The notes under the pieces: generated by a model
What the model was told of the DNA's origin: nothing
Seen by the model: the letters and a program-made list of their open reading frames with translations, nothing else
Databases searched by the model: none
Position numbers and translations under genes: made by a program
Shown here: positions 35,839 through 44,621 of the stretch, in pieces
Layout: each line of letters begins with the position of its first letter
Position numbering within the stretch: position 1 is the first letter of the stretch
Assembly (NCBI GenBank): GCA_020634575.1
Contig: JACKBM010000047.1
Coordinates: forward strand, 1-54,986
DNA from: Ardenticatenales bacterium
GTDB taxonomy: Bacteria; Chloroflexota; Anaerolineae; Promineifilales; Promineifilaceae
Length of the DNA stretch: 54,986 nt
Reading direction: 5' to 3'

Positions 35839-37704
35839 ATGAAATCGATCAAGGTCCTATTGATAACCCTTTTGGGTGTCCTGGCTCTGGCCGCCTGTTC
35901 GCCCGAGACAGTCGTCGAGCAGGTTGAGGTTACGCGTGTCGTGACCGAGACTGAGCAGGTCGTCGAGCAGGTTGAAGTCACCCGCGTCGTCGTCGAAGAG
36001 GCCGCAGCCGGCAACGAAGTTGTCGAAGCTGAGCCAGAAGTCATCGTCGAGACGCAACGTGGTCAGGGCCCGCAGCTGACCTTCATTTTCTGGCAAGCGC
36101 CGTCCAACCAGTTCCCCTTCCTTTCCGGTGGTGGTAAGGAACAGGACACTTCCGCTATCGTTCTTGAGCCATTGGCTGACTACAACCCACAAGGGCAGAT
36201 CTATCCTGTCCTGGTTGATTCTGTGCCAACGCTTGACAACGGTGGTTTTGCCGAAGACCTGATGAGCATCACCTGGAAACTGAAAGAAGGGCTGCTCTGG
36301 TCCGATGGCACCCCGGTGACCGCTGAAGACGTTGTCTTCACCTACGAGTTCTGCGCGGAGCCGGACACCGGTTGTGCGGCGGCCGACAATTTCGCCGAAG
36401 TTGCCAGCGTCGAGGCCGTTGATGACCTGACAATTTTGGTGAATTTCACCCAGCCAACGCCATTCCCCTACAAGCCGTTCGTCGGCTACAGCAACGGCAT
36501 TATCCAGAAAGCCCAGTGGGCGGACTGCATTGGCATCGAGGCGGTTTCCTGTACTGAGGAATCGTTCTACCCGATCGGCACCGGCCCGTACATGGTGGCT
36601 GACTTCCGCCCGAATGACTCCATTCTGTATGAAGTCAACCCGAACTACCGCAACCCGCAGAAGCCGTTCTTCTCCGGTGTCTTCATCAAGGGTGGTGGTG
36701 ACGCTGAGTCTGCGGCCCGCGCCGTTCTTGAGACTGGTGAATCTGACTTCTCCTGGAACCTCCAGGTTGCGCCCGAAGTGATCGCTCAGATGGAGCTTGG
36801 CGGCCAGGGGTACATCTCCTCCGCTTTCGGCACCAGCCTTGAGCGTATCATGATCAACTTCACCAACCCGAGCCCGGACCTGCCGGTTGAAGAGCGCGCC
36901 GAATACCTCGACGGCAACAACCCGCACCCGACCCTTCAGGTGCTGGAGATCCGCCAGGCGCTTGGTATGGCTATCGATCGCGTGACCCTGACCACCTTCG
37001 GTTACGGCACCGCCTTCGGCCAGCCGACCTGTAACTTCATCGCCAATCCGCCGGCCTACACCTCGCCGAATAACACTTGCGCGCAGGACATCGAAGGCGC
37101 CAACGCGCTGCTCGATTCTGTAGGCGCAGTTGACAGCGATGGCGATGGTATCCGTGAATATGAAGGCATCCCGTTGAGCTACGTCTTCCAGACTTCAACG
37201 AATGCGGTCCGCCAGGGTTATCAGTCCTTCATCAAACAATGGTGGGCTGAGATTGGTGTCGACACCGAACTGCGCAACATCGACGCTGCCGTCTACTTCG
37301 GTGGTGACGTCGCCAGCGACGACACCTACACCAAGTTCTATACCGACGTCGAAATGTACACCAACAGCTCGAATGGTTTTGACTTCGGCTCGTACCTGGC
37401 CAACTACCGTTGTTCGACCATCAACAGCGTTGACAACAACTGGTTCGGCGGCAACGTCACCCGTTACTGCAGCGAAGAGTATGATGCCCTGCTGGATGAG
37501 TTCAACCAGGAAGGTGACACGGCTCGTCGTCAAGAATTGGTGATTGCGATGAATGACCACCTCGTTCAGAACGTGGTTATTATCCCGCTGACCGCCCGTG
37601 GCTCTGTCAACGGTTGTTCCAACCGGGTTATTGGCTGCCGCTCCAATGGTTGGGGTCCGAGTCTGCAGAACGTTGCTGACTGGACACTGGCTTCGGATCA
37701 ATAA
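35839..37704 (+). CDS. SBP family 5 peptide-binding lipoprotein, copy 1
   Basis: 621 residues. ATG 35839 has GGAGGAG 4 nt upstream. The signal peptide ends in the lipobox LALAAC, followed by a charged tether in which VEQVEVTRVV occurs twice with a 16-residue period (DNA repeat 35911-35943 and 35959-35991); this spacer is characteristic of Chloroflexota binding lipoproteins. The rest is an SBP_bac_5 domain: PLADYNPQGQIYPVLVDSVPTL, ITWKLKEGLLWSDGTPVTAEDVVFTYE, then the C-terminal lobe. It captures the ligand outside the cell and hands it to the permeases. Contains several Cys pairs, probably disulfides. Closely related to copies 2 and 3 that follow in tandem. Confidence 0.95.
   Translation: MKSIKVLLITLLGVLALAACSPETVVEQVEVTRVVTETEQVVEQVEVTRVVVEEAAAGNEVVEAEPEVIVETQRGQGPQLTFIFWQAPSNQFPFLSGGGKEQDTSAIVLEPLADYNPQGQIYPVLVDSVPTLDNGGFAEDLMSITWKLKEGLLWSDGTPVTAEDVVFTYEFCAEPDTGCAAADNFAEVASVEAVDDLTILVNFTQPTPFPYKPFVGYSNGIIQKAQWADCIGIEAVSCTEESFYPIGTGPYMVADFRPNDSILYEVNPNYRNPQKPFFSGVFIKGGGDAESAARAVLETGESDFSWNLQVAPEVIAQMELGGQGYISSAFGTSLERIMINFTNPSPDLPVEERAEYLDGNNPHPTLQVLEIRQALGMAIDRVTLTTFGYGTAFGQPTCNFIANPPAYTSPNNTCAQDIEGANALLDSVGAVDSDGDGIREYEGIPLSYVFQTSTNAVRQGYQSFIKQWWAEIGVDTELRNIDAAVYFGGDVASDDTYTKFYTDVEMYTNSSNGFDFGSYLANYRCSTINSVDNNWFGGNVTRYCSEEYDALLDEFNQEGDTARRQELVIAMNDHLVQNVVIIPLTARGSVNGCSNRVIGCRSNGWGPSLQNVADWTLASDQ
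36669..37020 (+). repeat. Near-identical tract shared by copies 1 and 2 (first member)
   Basis: This 352-nt stretch of copy 1 matches 38670-39021 of copy 2 at every position except one (36942 G, 38943 A), including synonymous sites, while the adjoining coding sequence upstream differs often. It is best explained by recent gene conversion. Confidence 0.75.
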
Positions 37705-37718
37705 CATCAACTTCAACT

Positions 37719-37758
37719 GTTGCCTGTCAGGACTGGCTCGCCAATCCTGACAGGCAAC
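37719..37758 (+). terminator. Intercistronic hairpin between binding-protein copies 1 and 2
   Basis: GTTGCCTGTCAGGA (37719-37732) and TCCTGACAGGCAAC (37745-37758) are complementary over 14 bp, with a further TGG/CCA pairing inside the 12-nt loop. Without a U tract it may stabilise the upstream mRNA or partly terminate transcription. Confidence 0.6.
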
Positions 37759-37839
37759 GGTTCTCCCGGCATTGTTGTCACCCATAGCCGGTTCGGTTTT
37801 GGGGATCGTAATATTGTTGAACAACCTTTGGAGGAGACT

Positions 37840-39705
37840 ATGAAATCGATCAAGGTCCTATTGATAACCCTTTTGGGTGTCCTGGCTCTGGCCGCCTGTT
37901 CGCCCGAGACAGTCGTCGAGCAGGTTGAGGTTACGCGCGTCGTGACCGAGACTGAGCAGGTCGTCGAGCAGGTTGAAGTCACCCGCGTTGTCGTCGAAGA
38001 GTCAGCGGCCGGCAGTGAAGTGGTCGAAGCCGAGCCTGAAGTCATCGTCGAGACACAACGCGGTCAGGGCGGTCAGCTGACCATCTTTTTCTGGCAGGCG
38101 CCCTCCAATCAGTTCCCCTTCCTTTCCGGTGGTGGTAAAGAGCAATCCAGTAGTGCCATCGTCCTGGAGCCACTGGCTGACTACAATCCTCAAGGTCAGC
38201 TCTATCCCGTCCTGGTTGATTCTGTACCGACGCTGGACAACGGTGGCTTCTCCGAAGATCTGATGAGCATCACCTGGAAACTCAAGGAAGGGCTGCTCTG
38301 GTCTGACGGTACGCCGGTTACCGCTGAAGACATCGTCTTCACGTATGAGTTCTGCGCTAATCCGGACGTTGGCTGTGCCGGCGCCGACAACTACGCTGAT
38401 ATCGATAGCGTGGAAGCCGTTGATGACTTGACCGCAGTTGTGAACTTTAGCGTTCCCACACCTTATCCATACAAGCCTTTCGTGGGTGCCGGCAACGGCC
38501 TGATCCAAAAAGCGCAGTGGGAAAACTGCAACGGCATTGACGCGGTTTCCTGTACTGAGGAATCGTTCTACCCGATCGGCACCGGCCCGTACGTAGTTGT
38601 CGATTTCCGTCCGAATGACTCCATTCTGTATGAATTCAACCCGAACTACCGTAACCCGCAGAAGCCGTACTTCTCCGGTGTCTTCATCAAGGGTGGTGGT
38701 GACGCTGAGTCTGCGGCCCGCGCCGTTCTTGAGACTGGTGAATCTGACTTCTCCTGGAACCTCCAGGTTGCGCCCGAAGTGATCGCTCAGATGGAGCTTG
38801 GCGGCCAGGGGTACATCTCCTCCGCTTTCGGCACCAGCCTTGAGCGTATCATGATCAACTTCACCAACCCGAGCCCGGACCTGCCGGTTGAAGAGCGCGC
38901 CGAATACCTCGACGGCAACAACCCGCACCCGACCCTTCAGGTACTGGAGATCCGCCAGGCGCTTGGTATGGCTATCGATCGCGTGACCCTGACCACCTTC
39001 GGTTACGGCACCGCCTTCGGCGAGCCAACCTGTAACTTCATCGCCAATCCGCCGGCCTACACTTCACCGAACAATGAGTGTCCGCAAGACGTCGAAGGCG
39101 CCAACGCGCTGCTCGATTCTGTAGGCGCAGTTGATAGCGATGGCGACGGCGTCCGTGAATACAATGGGATTCCGTTGAGCTACGTCTTCCAGACTTCAAC
39201 GAATGCGGTCCGCCAGGGTTATCAGTCCTTCATCAAACAATGGTGGGCTGAGATTGGTGTAGATACCGAACTGCGTAATATCGACGCCGCCGTCTACTTC
39301 GGTGGTGACGTCGCCAGCGACGACACCTATACCAAGTTCTATACCGACGTCGAAATGTACACCAACAGCTCCGTCGGCTTTGACTTTGGTTCCTACCTGG
39401 CCAACTACAGCTGTGAGCGCATCAACGGTGTCGACAACAACTGGTTTGGCGGCAACGTCACCCGTTACTGCAGCGAAGAGTATGACGCCCTGCTGGATGA
39501 GTTCAACCAGGAAGGTGACACGGCTCGTCGCCAGGAACTCGTGATTGCGATGAATGACCACCTCGTTCAGAACGTGGTTATCATCCCGCTGACCAGCCGT
39601 GGCTCTGTCAATGGTTGTTCCAACCGGGTTATTGGCTGCCGTTCCAACGGTTGGTCCAACAGCCTGAACAACATCGCTGACTGGACCCCGGCCAGCGACC
39701 AGTAA
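37840..39705 (+). CDS. SBP family 5 peptide-binding lipoprotein, copy 2
   Basis: 621 residues, the same length as copy 1. ATG 37840 has GGAGGAG 4 nt upstream (a 40-codon upstream extension is an artefact of the open frame). Signal peptide, lipobox LALAAC and the two VEQVEVTRVV units are retained almost base for base. The SBP domain is like copy 1 except in blocks around 38361-38540 and the C-terminal third, where amino acids differ, for example GCAGADNYADIDSVEAV in place of GCAAADNFAEVASVEAV. Those blocks probably change ligand choice, while a converted tract keeps the core alike. Expressed in tandem with copies 1 and 3. Confidence 0.95.
   Translation: MKSIKVLLITLLGVLALAACSPETVVEQVEVTRVVTETEQVVEQVEVTRVVVEESAAGSEVVEAEPEVIVETQRGQGGQLTIFFWQAPSNQFPFLSGGGKEQSSSAIVLEPLADYNPQGQLYPVLVDSVPTLDNGGFSEDLMSITWKLKEGLLWSDGTPVTAEDIVFTYEFCANPDVGCAGADNYADIDSVEAVDDLTAVVNFSVPTPYPYKPFVGAGNGLIQKAQWENCNGIDAVSCTEESFYPIGTGPYVVVDFRPNDSILYEFNPNYRNPQKPYFSGVFIKGGGDAESAARAVLETGESDFSWNLQVAPEVIAQMELGGQGYISSAFGTSLERIMINFTNPSPDLPVEERAEYLDGNNPHPTLQVLEIRQALGMAIDRVTLTTFGYGTAFGEPTCNFIANPPAYTSPNNECPQDVEGANALLDSVGAVDSDGDGVREYNGIPLSYVFQTSTNAVRQGYQSFIKQWWAEIGVDTELRNIDAAVYFGGDVASDDTYTKFYTDVEMYTNSSVGFDFGSYLANYSCERINGVDNNWFGGNVTRYCSEEYDALLDEFNQEGDTARRQELVIAMNDHLVQNVVIIPLTSRGSVNGCSNRVIGCRSNGWSNSLNNIADWTPASDQ
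38670..39021 (+). repeat. Near-identical tract shared by copies 1 and 2 (second member)
   Basis: Partner of 36669-37020 at an exact offset of 2001 nt with one mismatch. The surrounding sequence is less conserved, so identity is patchy along the two genes. Confidence 0.75.
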
Positions 39706-39739
39706 TCTGTCCGAACCTCGGAGTTACTCCGGGATTAGT

Positions 39740-39770
39740 TTCCGGGCCCTGCCATGTGCAGGGCCCGGAA
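39740..39770 (+). terminator. Intercistronic hairpin between binding-protein copies 2 and 3
   Basis: TTCCGGGCCCTGC (39740-39752) pairs perfectly with GCAGGGCCCGGAA (39758-39770) across a 5-nt loop. A run of T does not follow. The remainder of the 218-nt gap up to the third copy has no gene. Confidence 0.6.
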
Positions 39771-39923
39771 CACCTGGGCAACTGTTCATTCTTCAATCAG
39801 CGATGCCTTTTGGCCTGGTTGCTTGAGCAATAGACAGTTGTCTGGCAACTCATTTCTAGAGTTGCTGGTGCTGCTGCCTAGAGAGTTGAAGCTGGCTTGA
39901 TAGTGCCGACATATGGAGGAGAG

Positions 39924-41786
39924 ATGAAATCACTCAAAAAACTATTGTTTATCCTTTTGGGTGTTATGGCTTTTGCAGCCTGTACACCCGAGACGGTCGT
40001 TGAACAAGTAGAGGTCACCCGCGTCGTGACTGAAACTGAGCAGGTCGTCGAGCAAGTTGAAGTGACCCGCGTTGTCGTCGAAGAAGTTGTCGACACTGAA
40101 ATCGTTGAGAGCGAACCTGAAATCATCGTCGAGACACAACGTGGTCAGGGTGGTCAGTTGACCATGATCTTCTGGCAAGCCCCGTCCAATCAGTTCCCCT
40201 TCCTTTCCGGTGGTACGAAAGAGTATCTCTCTTCGTCCATGGTCCTGGAACCCCTGGCTGACTACAATCCGCAAGGGCAGCTATACCCCGTGCTGGTCGA
40301 TGAGGTTCCCACCCTTGAGAATGGTGGTTTCGCCGAAGACCTTATGTCCATTACCTGGAAGCTCAAAGAAGGGTTGCTCTGGTCGGACGGTACGCCTGTG
40401 ACTTCGGAAGACGTCATCTTTACGTATGAGTTCTGTTCCGATCCTGATACGGGCTGTGCTGTTTCTGACAACTATGCCGGTATTGACAGCATCGAAGCTG
40501 TCGATGACCTGACCGTCGTCATCAACTTCAGTGAAGCAACCCCGTTCCCCTACAAAGCGTTTGTCGCTTCTGGTAACGGGCTTATTCAGAAAGCCCAGTG
40601 GGAGTCCTGCATTGGCGCCGCCGCCGTGTCCTGCTCCGATGAAGCATTCTACCCCATAGGAACCGGGCCGTATGTCGTGTCTGATTTCCGCCCCAATGAC
40701 TCTATCCTGTATGAAATCAACCCGAATTACCGCAACCCGCAGAAGCCTTACTTCGAATCCATCTTCCTGAAAGGTGGCGGTGATGCTGAGTCTGCCGCCC
40801 GCGCTGCTCTAGAGACCGGCGAATCGGACTTCTCCTGGAATCTCCAGGTAGCGCCCGAGGTTATCGCCCAGATGGAGCTCGGCGGCCAGGGTTTTGTCTC
40901 TTCCGCATTCGGTAACAGTTTGGAACGGATTATGATCAACTTCACAAATCCAAGCCCAGATCTGCCGGCTGAAGAGCGTGGCGAATATCTGGATGGTAAT
41001 AATCCCCATCCGACGTTGCAGCTGTTTGAAATCCGGCAGGCGCTTTCCATGGCGATTGATCGGACCACCCTGACCAGCTTTGGCTACGGCACCGCCTTCG
41101 GCATACCGACCTGTAACATCATCTACAATCCGGCACCTTATTCCTCGCAGAATAACACCTGTGAGCAGGATATTGAAGGTGCCAACGCCCTGTTGGATGA
41201 AGCCGGCGTCGTTGACAGCGATGGCGATGGCATCCGCGAATACAATGGCATCCCGCTGAGCTACGTCTTCCAGACTTCGACGAATGCGGTCCGCCAGGGT
41301 TACCAATCGTTCATCAAGCAATGGTGGGCTGAGATTGGTGTCGACACCGAGCTGCGCAACATCGATGCCTCCGTCTACTTCGGTGGCGATGTGGCCAGCG
41401 ACGATACGTACACCAAGTTCTTCACTGACGTCGAGATGTACACCAGTGGCCCCAATGGTCTGGACTTCGGCACCCACCTGGCAGACTATACCTGTGCCCG
41501 TATCAACGGCGCTGACAACAACTGGTTTGGCGGCAACGTCACCCGTTACTGCAGCGAAGAGTTTGACGCTCTGATCGCCGAGTTTAATGCGGAAGGCGAT
41601 ACAGCTCGCCGCCAGGAACTGGTCATCGCGATGAATGACCACCTGGTACAGAATTACGTCATGATCCCGCTCACCGGCCGTGGTAGCGTAAATGCCTGTT
41701 CCAATCGGGTCATCGGCTGCCGCTCCAACGCCTGGTCGAACAGTCTGCAGAATATTGCTGACTGGACCGAGGCCAGCGACCAATAA
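39924..41786 (+). CDS. SBP family 5 peptide-binding lipoprotein, copy 3
   Basis: 620 residues from ATG 39924 (GGAGGAG upstream). Signal peptide MKSLKKLLFILLGVMAFAAC ends in a lipobox Cys, then the same tether (VEQVEVTRVV twice) and an SBP_bac_5 domain. It is more diverged than copies 1 and 2 at both base and residue level, with a changed loop DEAGVVDSDGDGIREYNG near the calcium-like SDGDG site and C-terminal GPNGLDFGTHLADY. It is probably the oldest member of the array or the one that escaped conversion. It is followed by a strong hairpin and then the permease genes. Confidence 0.95.
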   Translation: MKSLKKLLFILLGVMAFAACTPETVVEQVEVTRVVTETEQVVEQVEVTRVVVEEVVDTEIVESEPEIIVETQRGQGGQLTMIFWQAPSNQFPFLSGGTKEYLSSSMVLEPLADYNPQGQLYPVLVDEVPTLENGGFAEDLMSITWKLKEGLLWSDGTPVTSEDVIFTYEFCSDPDTGCAVSDNYAGIDSIEAVDDLTVVINFSEATPFPYKAFVASGNGLIQKAQWESCIGAAAVSCSDEAFYPIGTGPYVVSDFRPNDSILYEINPNYRNPQKPYFESIFLKGGGDAESAARAALETGESDFSWNLQVAPEVIAQMELGGQGFVSSAFGNSLERIMINFTNPSPDLPAEERGEYLDGNNPHPTLQLFEIRQALSMAIDRTTLTSFGYGTAFGIPTCNIIYNPAPYSSQNNTCEQDIEGANALLDEAGVVDSDGDGIREYNGIPLSYVFQTSTNAVRQGYQSFIKQWWAEIGVDTELRNIDASVYFGGDVASDDTYTKFFTDVEMYTSGPNGLDFGTHLADYTCARINGADNNWFGGNVTRYCSEEFDALIAEFNAEGDTARRQELVIAMNDHLVQNYVMIPLTGRGSVNACSNRVIGCRSNAWSNSLQNIADWTEASDQ

Positions 41787-41820
41787 TCTGTTCGTTGCCT
41801 GGCTAAGTTAGCCGGGCCGG

Positions 41821-41854
41821 GAAAGGGTAGGCCTGCTGGCAGGCCTACCCTTTC
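41821..41854 (+). terminator. Strong hairpin after binding-protein copy 3
   Basis: GAAAGGGTAGGCCTGC (41821-41836) and GCAGGCCTACCCTTTC (41839-41854) are perfectly complementary over 16 bp with only two unpaired bases between. A typical U tract is missing. It should protect the binding-protein mRNA from 3' decay or reduce transcription into the permease genes, giving more binding protein than membrane subunit. Confidence 0.7.
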
Positions 41855-41866
41855 TCAGAACGTGTT

Positions 41867-41917
41867 GATCATTCCTGAGGCAGTCACAGGGTAACTGTTA
41901 CTGGTTGAGGAATGATC
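41867..41917 (+). promoter_or_regulatory. Nested inverted repeat before the permease genes
   Basis: GATCATTCCT (41867-41876) pairs with AGGAATGATC (41908-41917), and the loop holds a smaller GTAAC/GTTAC pair at 41891-41901. It ends 42 nt before the first permease ATG. It may be an operator or a further RNA structure that sets expression of the permeases. Confidence 0.45.
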
Positions 41918-41959
41918 GACATGCCAAAGAGGTTTACTAATTCAACGAGGGTATGATCA

Positions 41960-42973
41960 ATGGGACGTTTCATTATCAGACGCTTACTGATTTCAATTCC
42001 CACCCTGCTGGTTATCAGCCTGGCCATCTTCTCCATCATGGAGTTAGCGCCCGGTGATCCGACGGGGAGCCTGCCCCTGACGGTTCCGGCAGAGGTACGT
42101 GAGCAGATCCGGGAAGCATTGGGCTTCAATGAGCCCTTCCACATCAAATATCTGCTCTGGATGCGGCAATTCTGGGTTTATGAGCCTTTGAATGCCATTG
42201 AAAATATTTTTCACGTCTCAATTGGTGATTCGGAGTCACGCACCCGGATTGTCTCCTGGGCGACGCGATCGCCCGTGACAGACATCATCATTCAACGTAT
42301 CCCCCAAACCTTGTGGGTTCTCGGTTCAGCTTATCTTCTCGGCATTATGGTGGCCGTGCCTGTCGGGGTGATATCTGCCTACAAGCAGTATTCGCTATTT
42401 GATCAGGTCGGTACCCTGATATCCATGATAGGCTATTCGGTACCCACCTTTTTTACCGGCCTGCTCATGATCCTGCTATTCAGTGTCAAGCTCGGCTGGT
42501 TCCCTTCCTTCTATAACACAATGCATGTCGTTACGGACTGGCCCAGTTTTGTGGTCCAGGTCAAACAAATGATCATGCCCATCGTTGTGTTGTCCTTCTT
42601 CAATGCTGCACAGCTGAGCCGTTTTACCCGTTCCTCAATGCTGGACAACCTGAATCTTGATTATGTCCGTACGGCCCGGTCAAAGGGATTGAAGGAAAGG
42701 GTTGTTGTCCTCATTCACGTGCTGCGCAATAGCCTGATCCCGGTCGTTACGCTGATGGCGCTTGGTATTCCGGCGATTTTCAGCGGCGCCATCATCACAG
42801 AGCAGATTTTCAAGGTCAATGGGATGGGTCAGCTCCTGATCACCGCCCTGCAGGGCGCCGATTATCCGATGGCACAGACTTTGACTTTCATCTTCGCCAT
42901 CCTTATCGTCGTTTTTAACCTGGTTGCTGACGTCCTCTACGGCGTCCTGGACCCACGGATTCGCTACGACTAG
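41960..42973 (+). CDS. Peptide ABC transporter permease (OppB/DppB-type)
   Basis: 337 residues with six hydrophobic segments. N-terminal GRFIIRRLLISIPTLLVISLAIF is typical of DppB, and the cytoplasmic EAA loop that contacts the ATPases reads ARSKGLKERVVVLIHVLRNSLIPVVTL. A GAGGG lies 9 nt before the ATG at 41960. It forms the translocation channel with the next permease. Placed after three binding-protein genes and away from the ATPase genes, all in the same direction, giving the order ATPase-ATPase-SBP-SBP-SBP-permease-permease. Confidence 0.95.
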   Translation: MGRFIIRRLLISIPTLLVISLAIFSIMELAPGDPTGSLPLTVPAEVREQIREALGFNEPFHIKYLLWMRQFWVYEPLNAIENIFHVSIGDSESRTRIVSWATRSPVTDIIIQRIPQTLWVLGSAYLLGIMVAVPVGVISAYKQYSLFDQVGTLISMIGYSVPTFFTGLLMILLFSVKLGWFPSFYNTMHVVTDWPSFVVQVKQMIMPIVVLSFFNAAQLSRFTRSSMLDNLNLDYVRTARSKGLKERVVVLIHVLRNSLIPVVTLMALGIPAIFSGAIITEQIFKVNGMGQLLITALQGADYPMAQTLTFIFAILIVVFNLVADVLYGVLDPRIRYD

Positions 42974-43006
42974 AAGCCTGTTTGGTGTTCTTACAAGAGG
43001 CAAACT

Positions 43007-43933
43007 ATGACTACTACAGCCGAAGTTACCATTAAACATGAAGAACGTACCGCACACCGCTCGTTATGGGGTGATGTTTGGCGCCAGTTCCGTAAACACA
43101 AGGGCGCCCTGGTCGGCATGTTCATCTTTGTCTTCCTGATCCTTTTTTCCGTGGTTGGGCCGTTCGTTTGGACCATTGACGACCAGTATGTCGACATCCT
43201 GGTTGCCAACCAGGGTCCATCAACAGCCCACCCGCTGGGTACAGACAACCTCGGCCGCGACATGCTGGCACAGATGATGGTGGGCGGGCGAATCTCCATC
43301 TCGGTGGGCTTGACCGCTATGTCAATCTCGTTGACTGTGGGCGTTCTGATCGGCATCATTGCCGGCTACTTTCCCGCCCTCGATAATCCGTTGATGCGCC
43401 TGACCGACATGTTCTTCGCCTTGCCCATCTTGCCGCTGCTGCTGGTAATTATCACGCTATTCCGTGATTTCCTGCAGACTACCCTGGGTACAGAGTTAGG
43501 TATCTTCCTGCTGATCGTCTCAGTCATTGGGGCAACGAGCTGGATGCGGACGGCGCGTGTTGTCCGTGGTGAAGTATTGGCGGTCAAACAACAGGAGTTT
43601 GTCCTGGCGGCGACCAGCATCGGCACCCGCCCGCGCAAGATTATTGCCCGTCACATCTTCCCCAATGTGCTGAGCCCCGTCATGGTGGCGGCAGCACTCG
43701 GTATTGCGGCGGCTATTCTGACCGAGTCCGCCCTTTCGTTCCTGGGTTTAGGCTTCCCGCCCGACTTCCCCACCTGGGGTCGTCTGCTCTTTGACGGCAA
43801 GGATTTCATCATCGTGACCCCGATGCGCGTGGTTTGGCCCGGTCTGGCGATTTCGCTGACCGTGCTGAGCGTCAACTTCATCGGCGACGGGCTGCGCGAC
43901 GCGCTGGACCCGCGCCTGCGTGGCCGCAAATAA
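43007..43933 (+). CDS. Peptide ABC transporter permease (OppC/DppC-type)
   Basis: 308 residues. A DppC-type N-terminus (SLWGDVWRQFRKHKGALVGMFIFVFLILF) precedes the BPD_transp_1 core. The periplasmic segment STAHPLGTDNLGRDMLAQMMVGGRISISVGL is a signature of this family, and the EAA loop is ATSIGTRPRKIIARHIFPNVLSPVMV. The GAGG about 8 nt before the ATG serves as ribosome site. It completes the importer and ends the unit, since a strong intrinsic terminator follows 25 nt after the stop. Confidence 0.95.
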   Translation: MTTTAEVTIKHEERTAHRSLWGDVWRQFRKHKGALVGMFIFVFLILFSVVGPFVWTIDDQYVDILVANQGPSTAHPLGTDNLGRDMLAQMMVGGRISISVGLTAMSISLTVGVLIGIIAGYFPALDNPLMRLTDMFFALPILPLLLVIITLFRDFLQTTLGTELGIFLLIVSVIGATSWMRTARVVRGEVLAVKQQEFVLAATSIGTRPRKIIARHIFPNVLSPVMVAAALGIAAAILTESALSFLGLGFPPDFPTWGRLLFDGKDFIIVTPMRVVWPGLAISLTVLSVNFIGDGLRDALDPRLRGRK

Positions 43934-43957
43934 GTCCACTGCCTTTAATTCGTTTAC

Positions 43958-43988
43958 AAAACGGGTGGTCGATTGACCACCCGTTTTT
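43958..43988 (+). terminator. Intrinsic terminator of the ABC importer operon
   Basis: A 13-bp stem (43958-43970 with 43975-43987, including ACGGGTGGTC/GACCACCCGT) closes a GATT loop and runs into a T5 tract at 43984-43988. It has the full form of a Rho-independent terminator. Confidence 0.92.
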
Positions 43989-44056
43989 GATCCGGCTCGG
44001 TGTGGTCAAAGAACACTCACCACTCAAATTGGCACGTAGGAAACAGATAAAAACGC

Positions 44057-44085
44057 TTGCACTAGTCACAATTGACTATTATAAT
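44057..44085 (+). promoter_or_regulatory. Sigma70-type promoter of the PadR gene
   Basis: TTGCAC (44057-44062) and TATAAT (44080-44085) are separated by 17 nt. The PadR ATG is 8 nt past the -10, so the message is leaderless or nearly so, and no Shine-Dalgarno is visible. Confidence 0.8.
44063..44078. promoter_or_regulatory. Candidate PadR operator in the promoter spacer
   Basis: TAGTCA (44063-44068) and TGACTA (44073-44078) form a 6-bp dyad with a 4-nt centre, located wholly between the -35 and -10. A PadR dimer bound here would block the promoter, giving autorepression. The call is based on symmetry and position only. Confidence 0.5.
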
Positions 44086-44093
44086 CATGACCA

Positions 44094-44621
44094 ATGAGTT
44101 CGATAAAGGACAAAGAGCTGCTGCTATTAGGTATCTTGAGCCATCACAGCGTTCATGGTTATGAGCTGAATGAGTTGCTCAAATCGCCTTCAACCGCGAT
44201 TCGTATCGGCAAAGCAAACGCGTACCAATTGCTGGCAAAGCTGGAACGTGAAGATTTGGTTACCGGCCACGAGGAGCGAATAGACAGGCGACCGCCGCGC
44301 ACAGTCTACACTATTACAAGCGCAGGGCGGGCCAGATTCGAACACCTGCTGAAAAGTCGCCTGGCCGAGTTTCAACCAATCGAATATCCAGACGGCGTCT
44401 CACTGAACTTTATTGATACTCTCGACCTGGACGACGCTATTCCCCTGTTGGAAGAGCGCGCCACGCGCCTCGCCGATCGTTGTGCAACCCTCTCTGGTTT
44501 CTCTGACGACATCCGCGCAGCCCATCCTGGGCTAGATTTTCTGATTCGGCTTGCCGAGCTAGAAAAATCCTTCATGCAGGAATTAATTGAGAAACTCAAG
44601 AGGAAGCACACCCATGATTGA
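44094..44621 (+). CDS. PadR family transcriptional regulator
   Basis: 175 residues. The winged helix fills residues 1-80: LLLLGILSHHSVHGYELNELLKS, then AYQLLAKLEREDLVTGHEERID...PRTVYTITSAGRARF, the PadR pattern. The C-terminal 90 residues are helical and would form the dimer and sense a ligand. PadR proteins usually repress exporters or stress genes until an aromatic or drug-like ligand binds. It overlaps the ABM gene by 8 nt and the hydrolase gene follows, so it likely controls this three-gene operon, including itself. Confidence 0.92.
   Translation: MSSIKDKELLLLGILSHHSVHGYELNELLKSPSTAIRIGKANAYQLLAKLEREDLVTGHEERIDRRPPRTVYTITSAGRARFEHLLKSRLAEFQPIEYPDGVSLNFIDTLDLDDAIPLLEERATRLADRCATLSGFSDDIRAAHPGLDFLIRLAELEKSFMQELIEKLKRKHTHD

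Noticed and set aside
35857..36927. A 356-codon open frame on the minus strand opposite binding-protein copy 1, and similar ones opposite copies 2 and 3
   Set aside because: It mirrors the codon pattern of the real lipoprotein gene, recurs in the same relative place in each copy and has no start signal.
44331..44346. A T-arm-like ATTCGAA sequence suggesting a tRNA
   Set aside because: It lies inside the PadR coding sequence and no acceptor or anticodon stem can be built around it.
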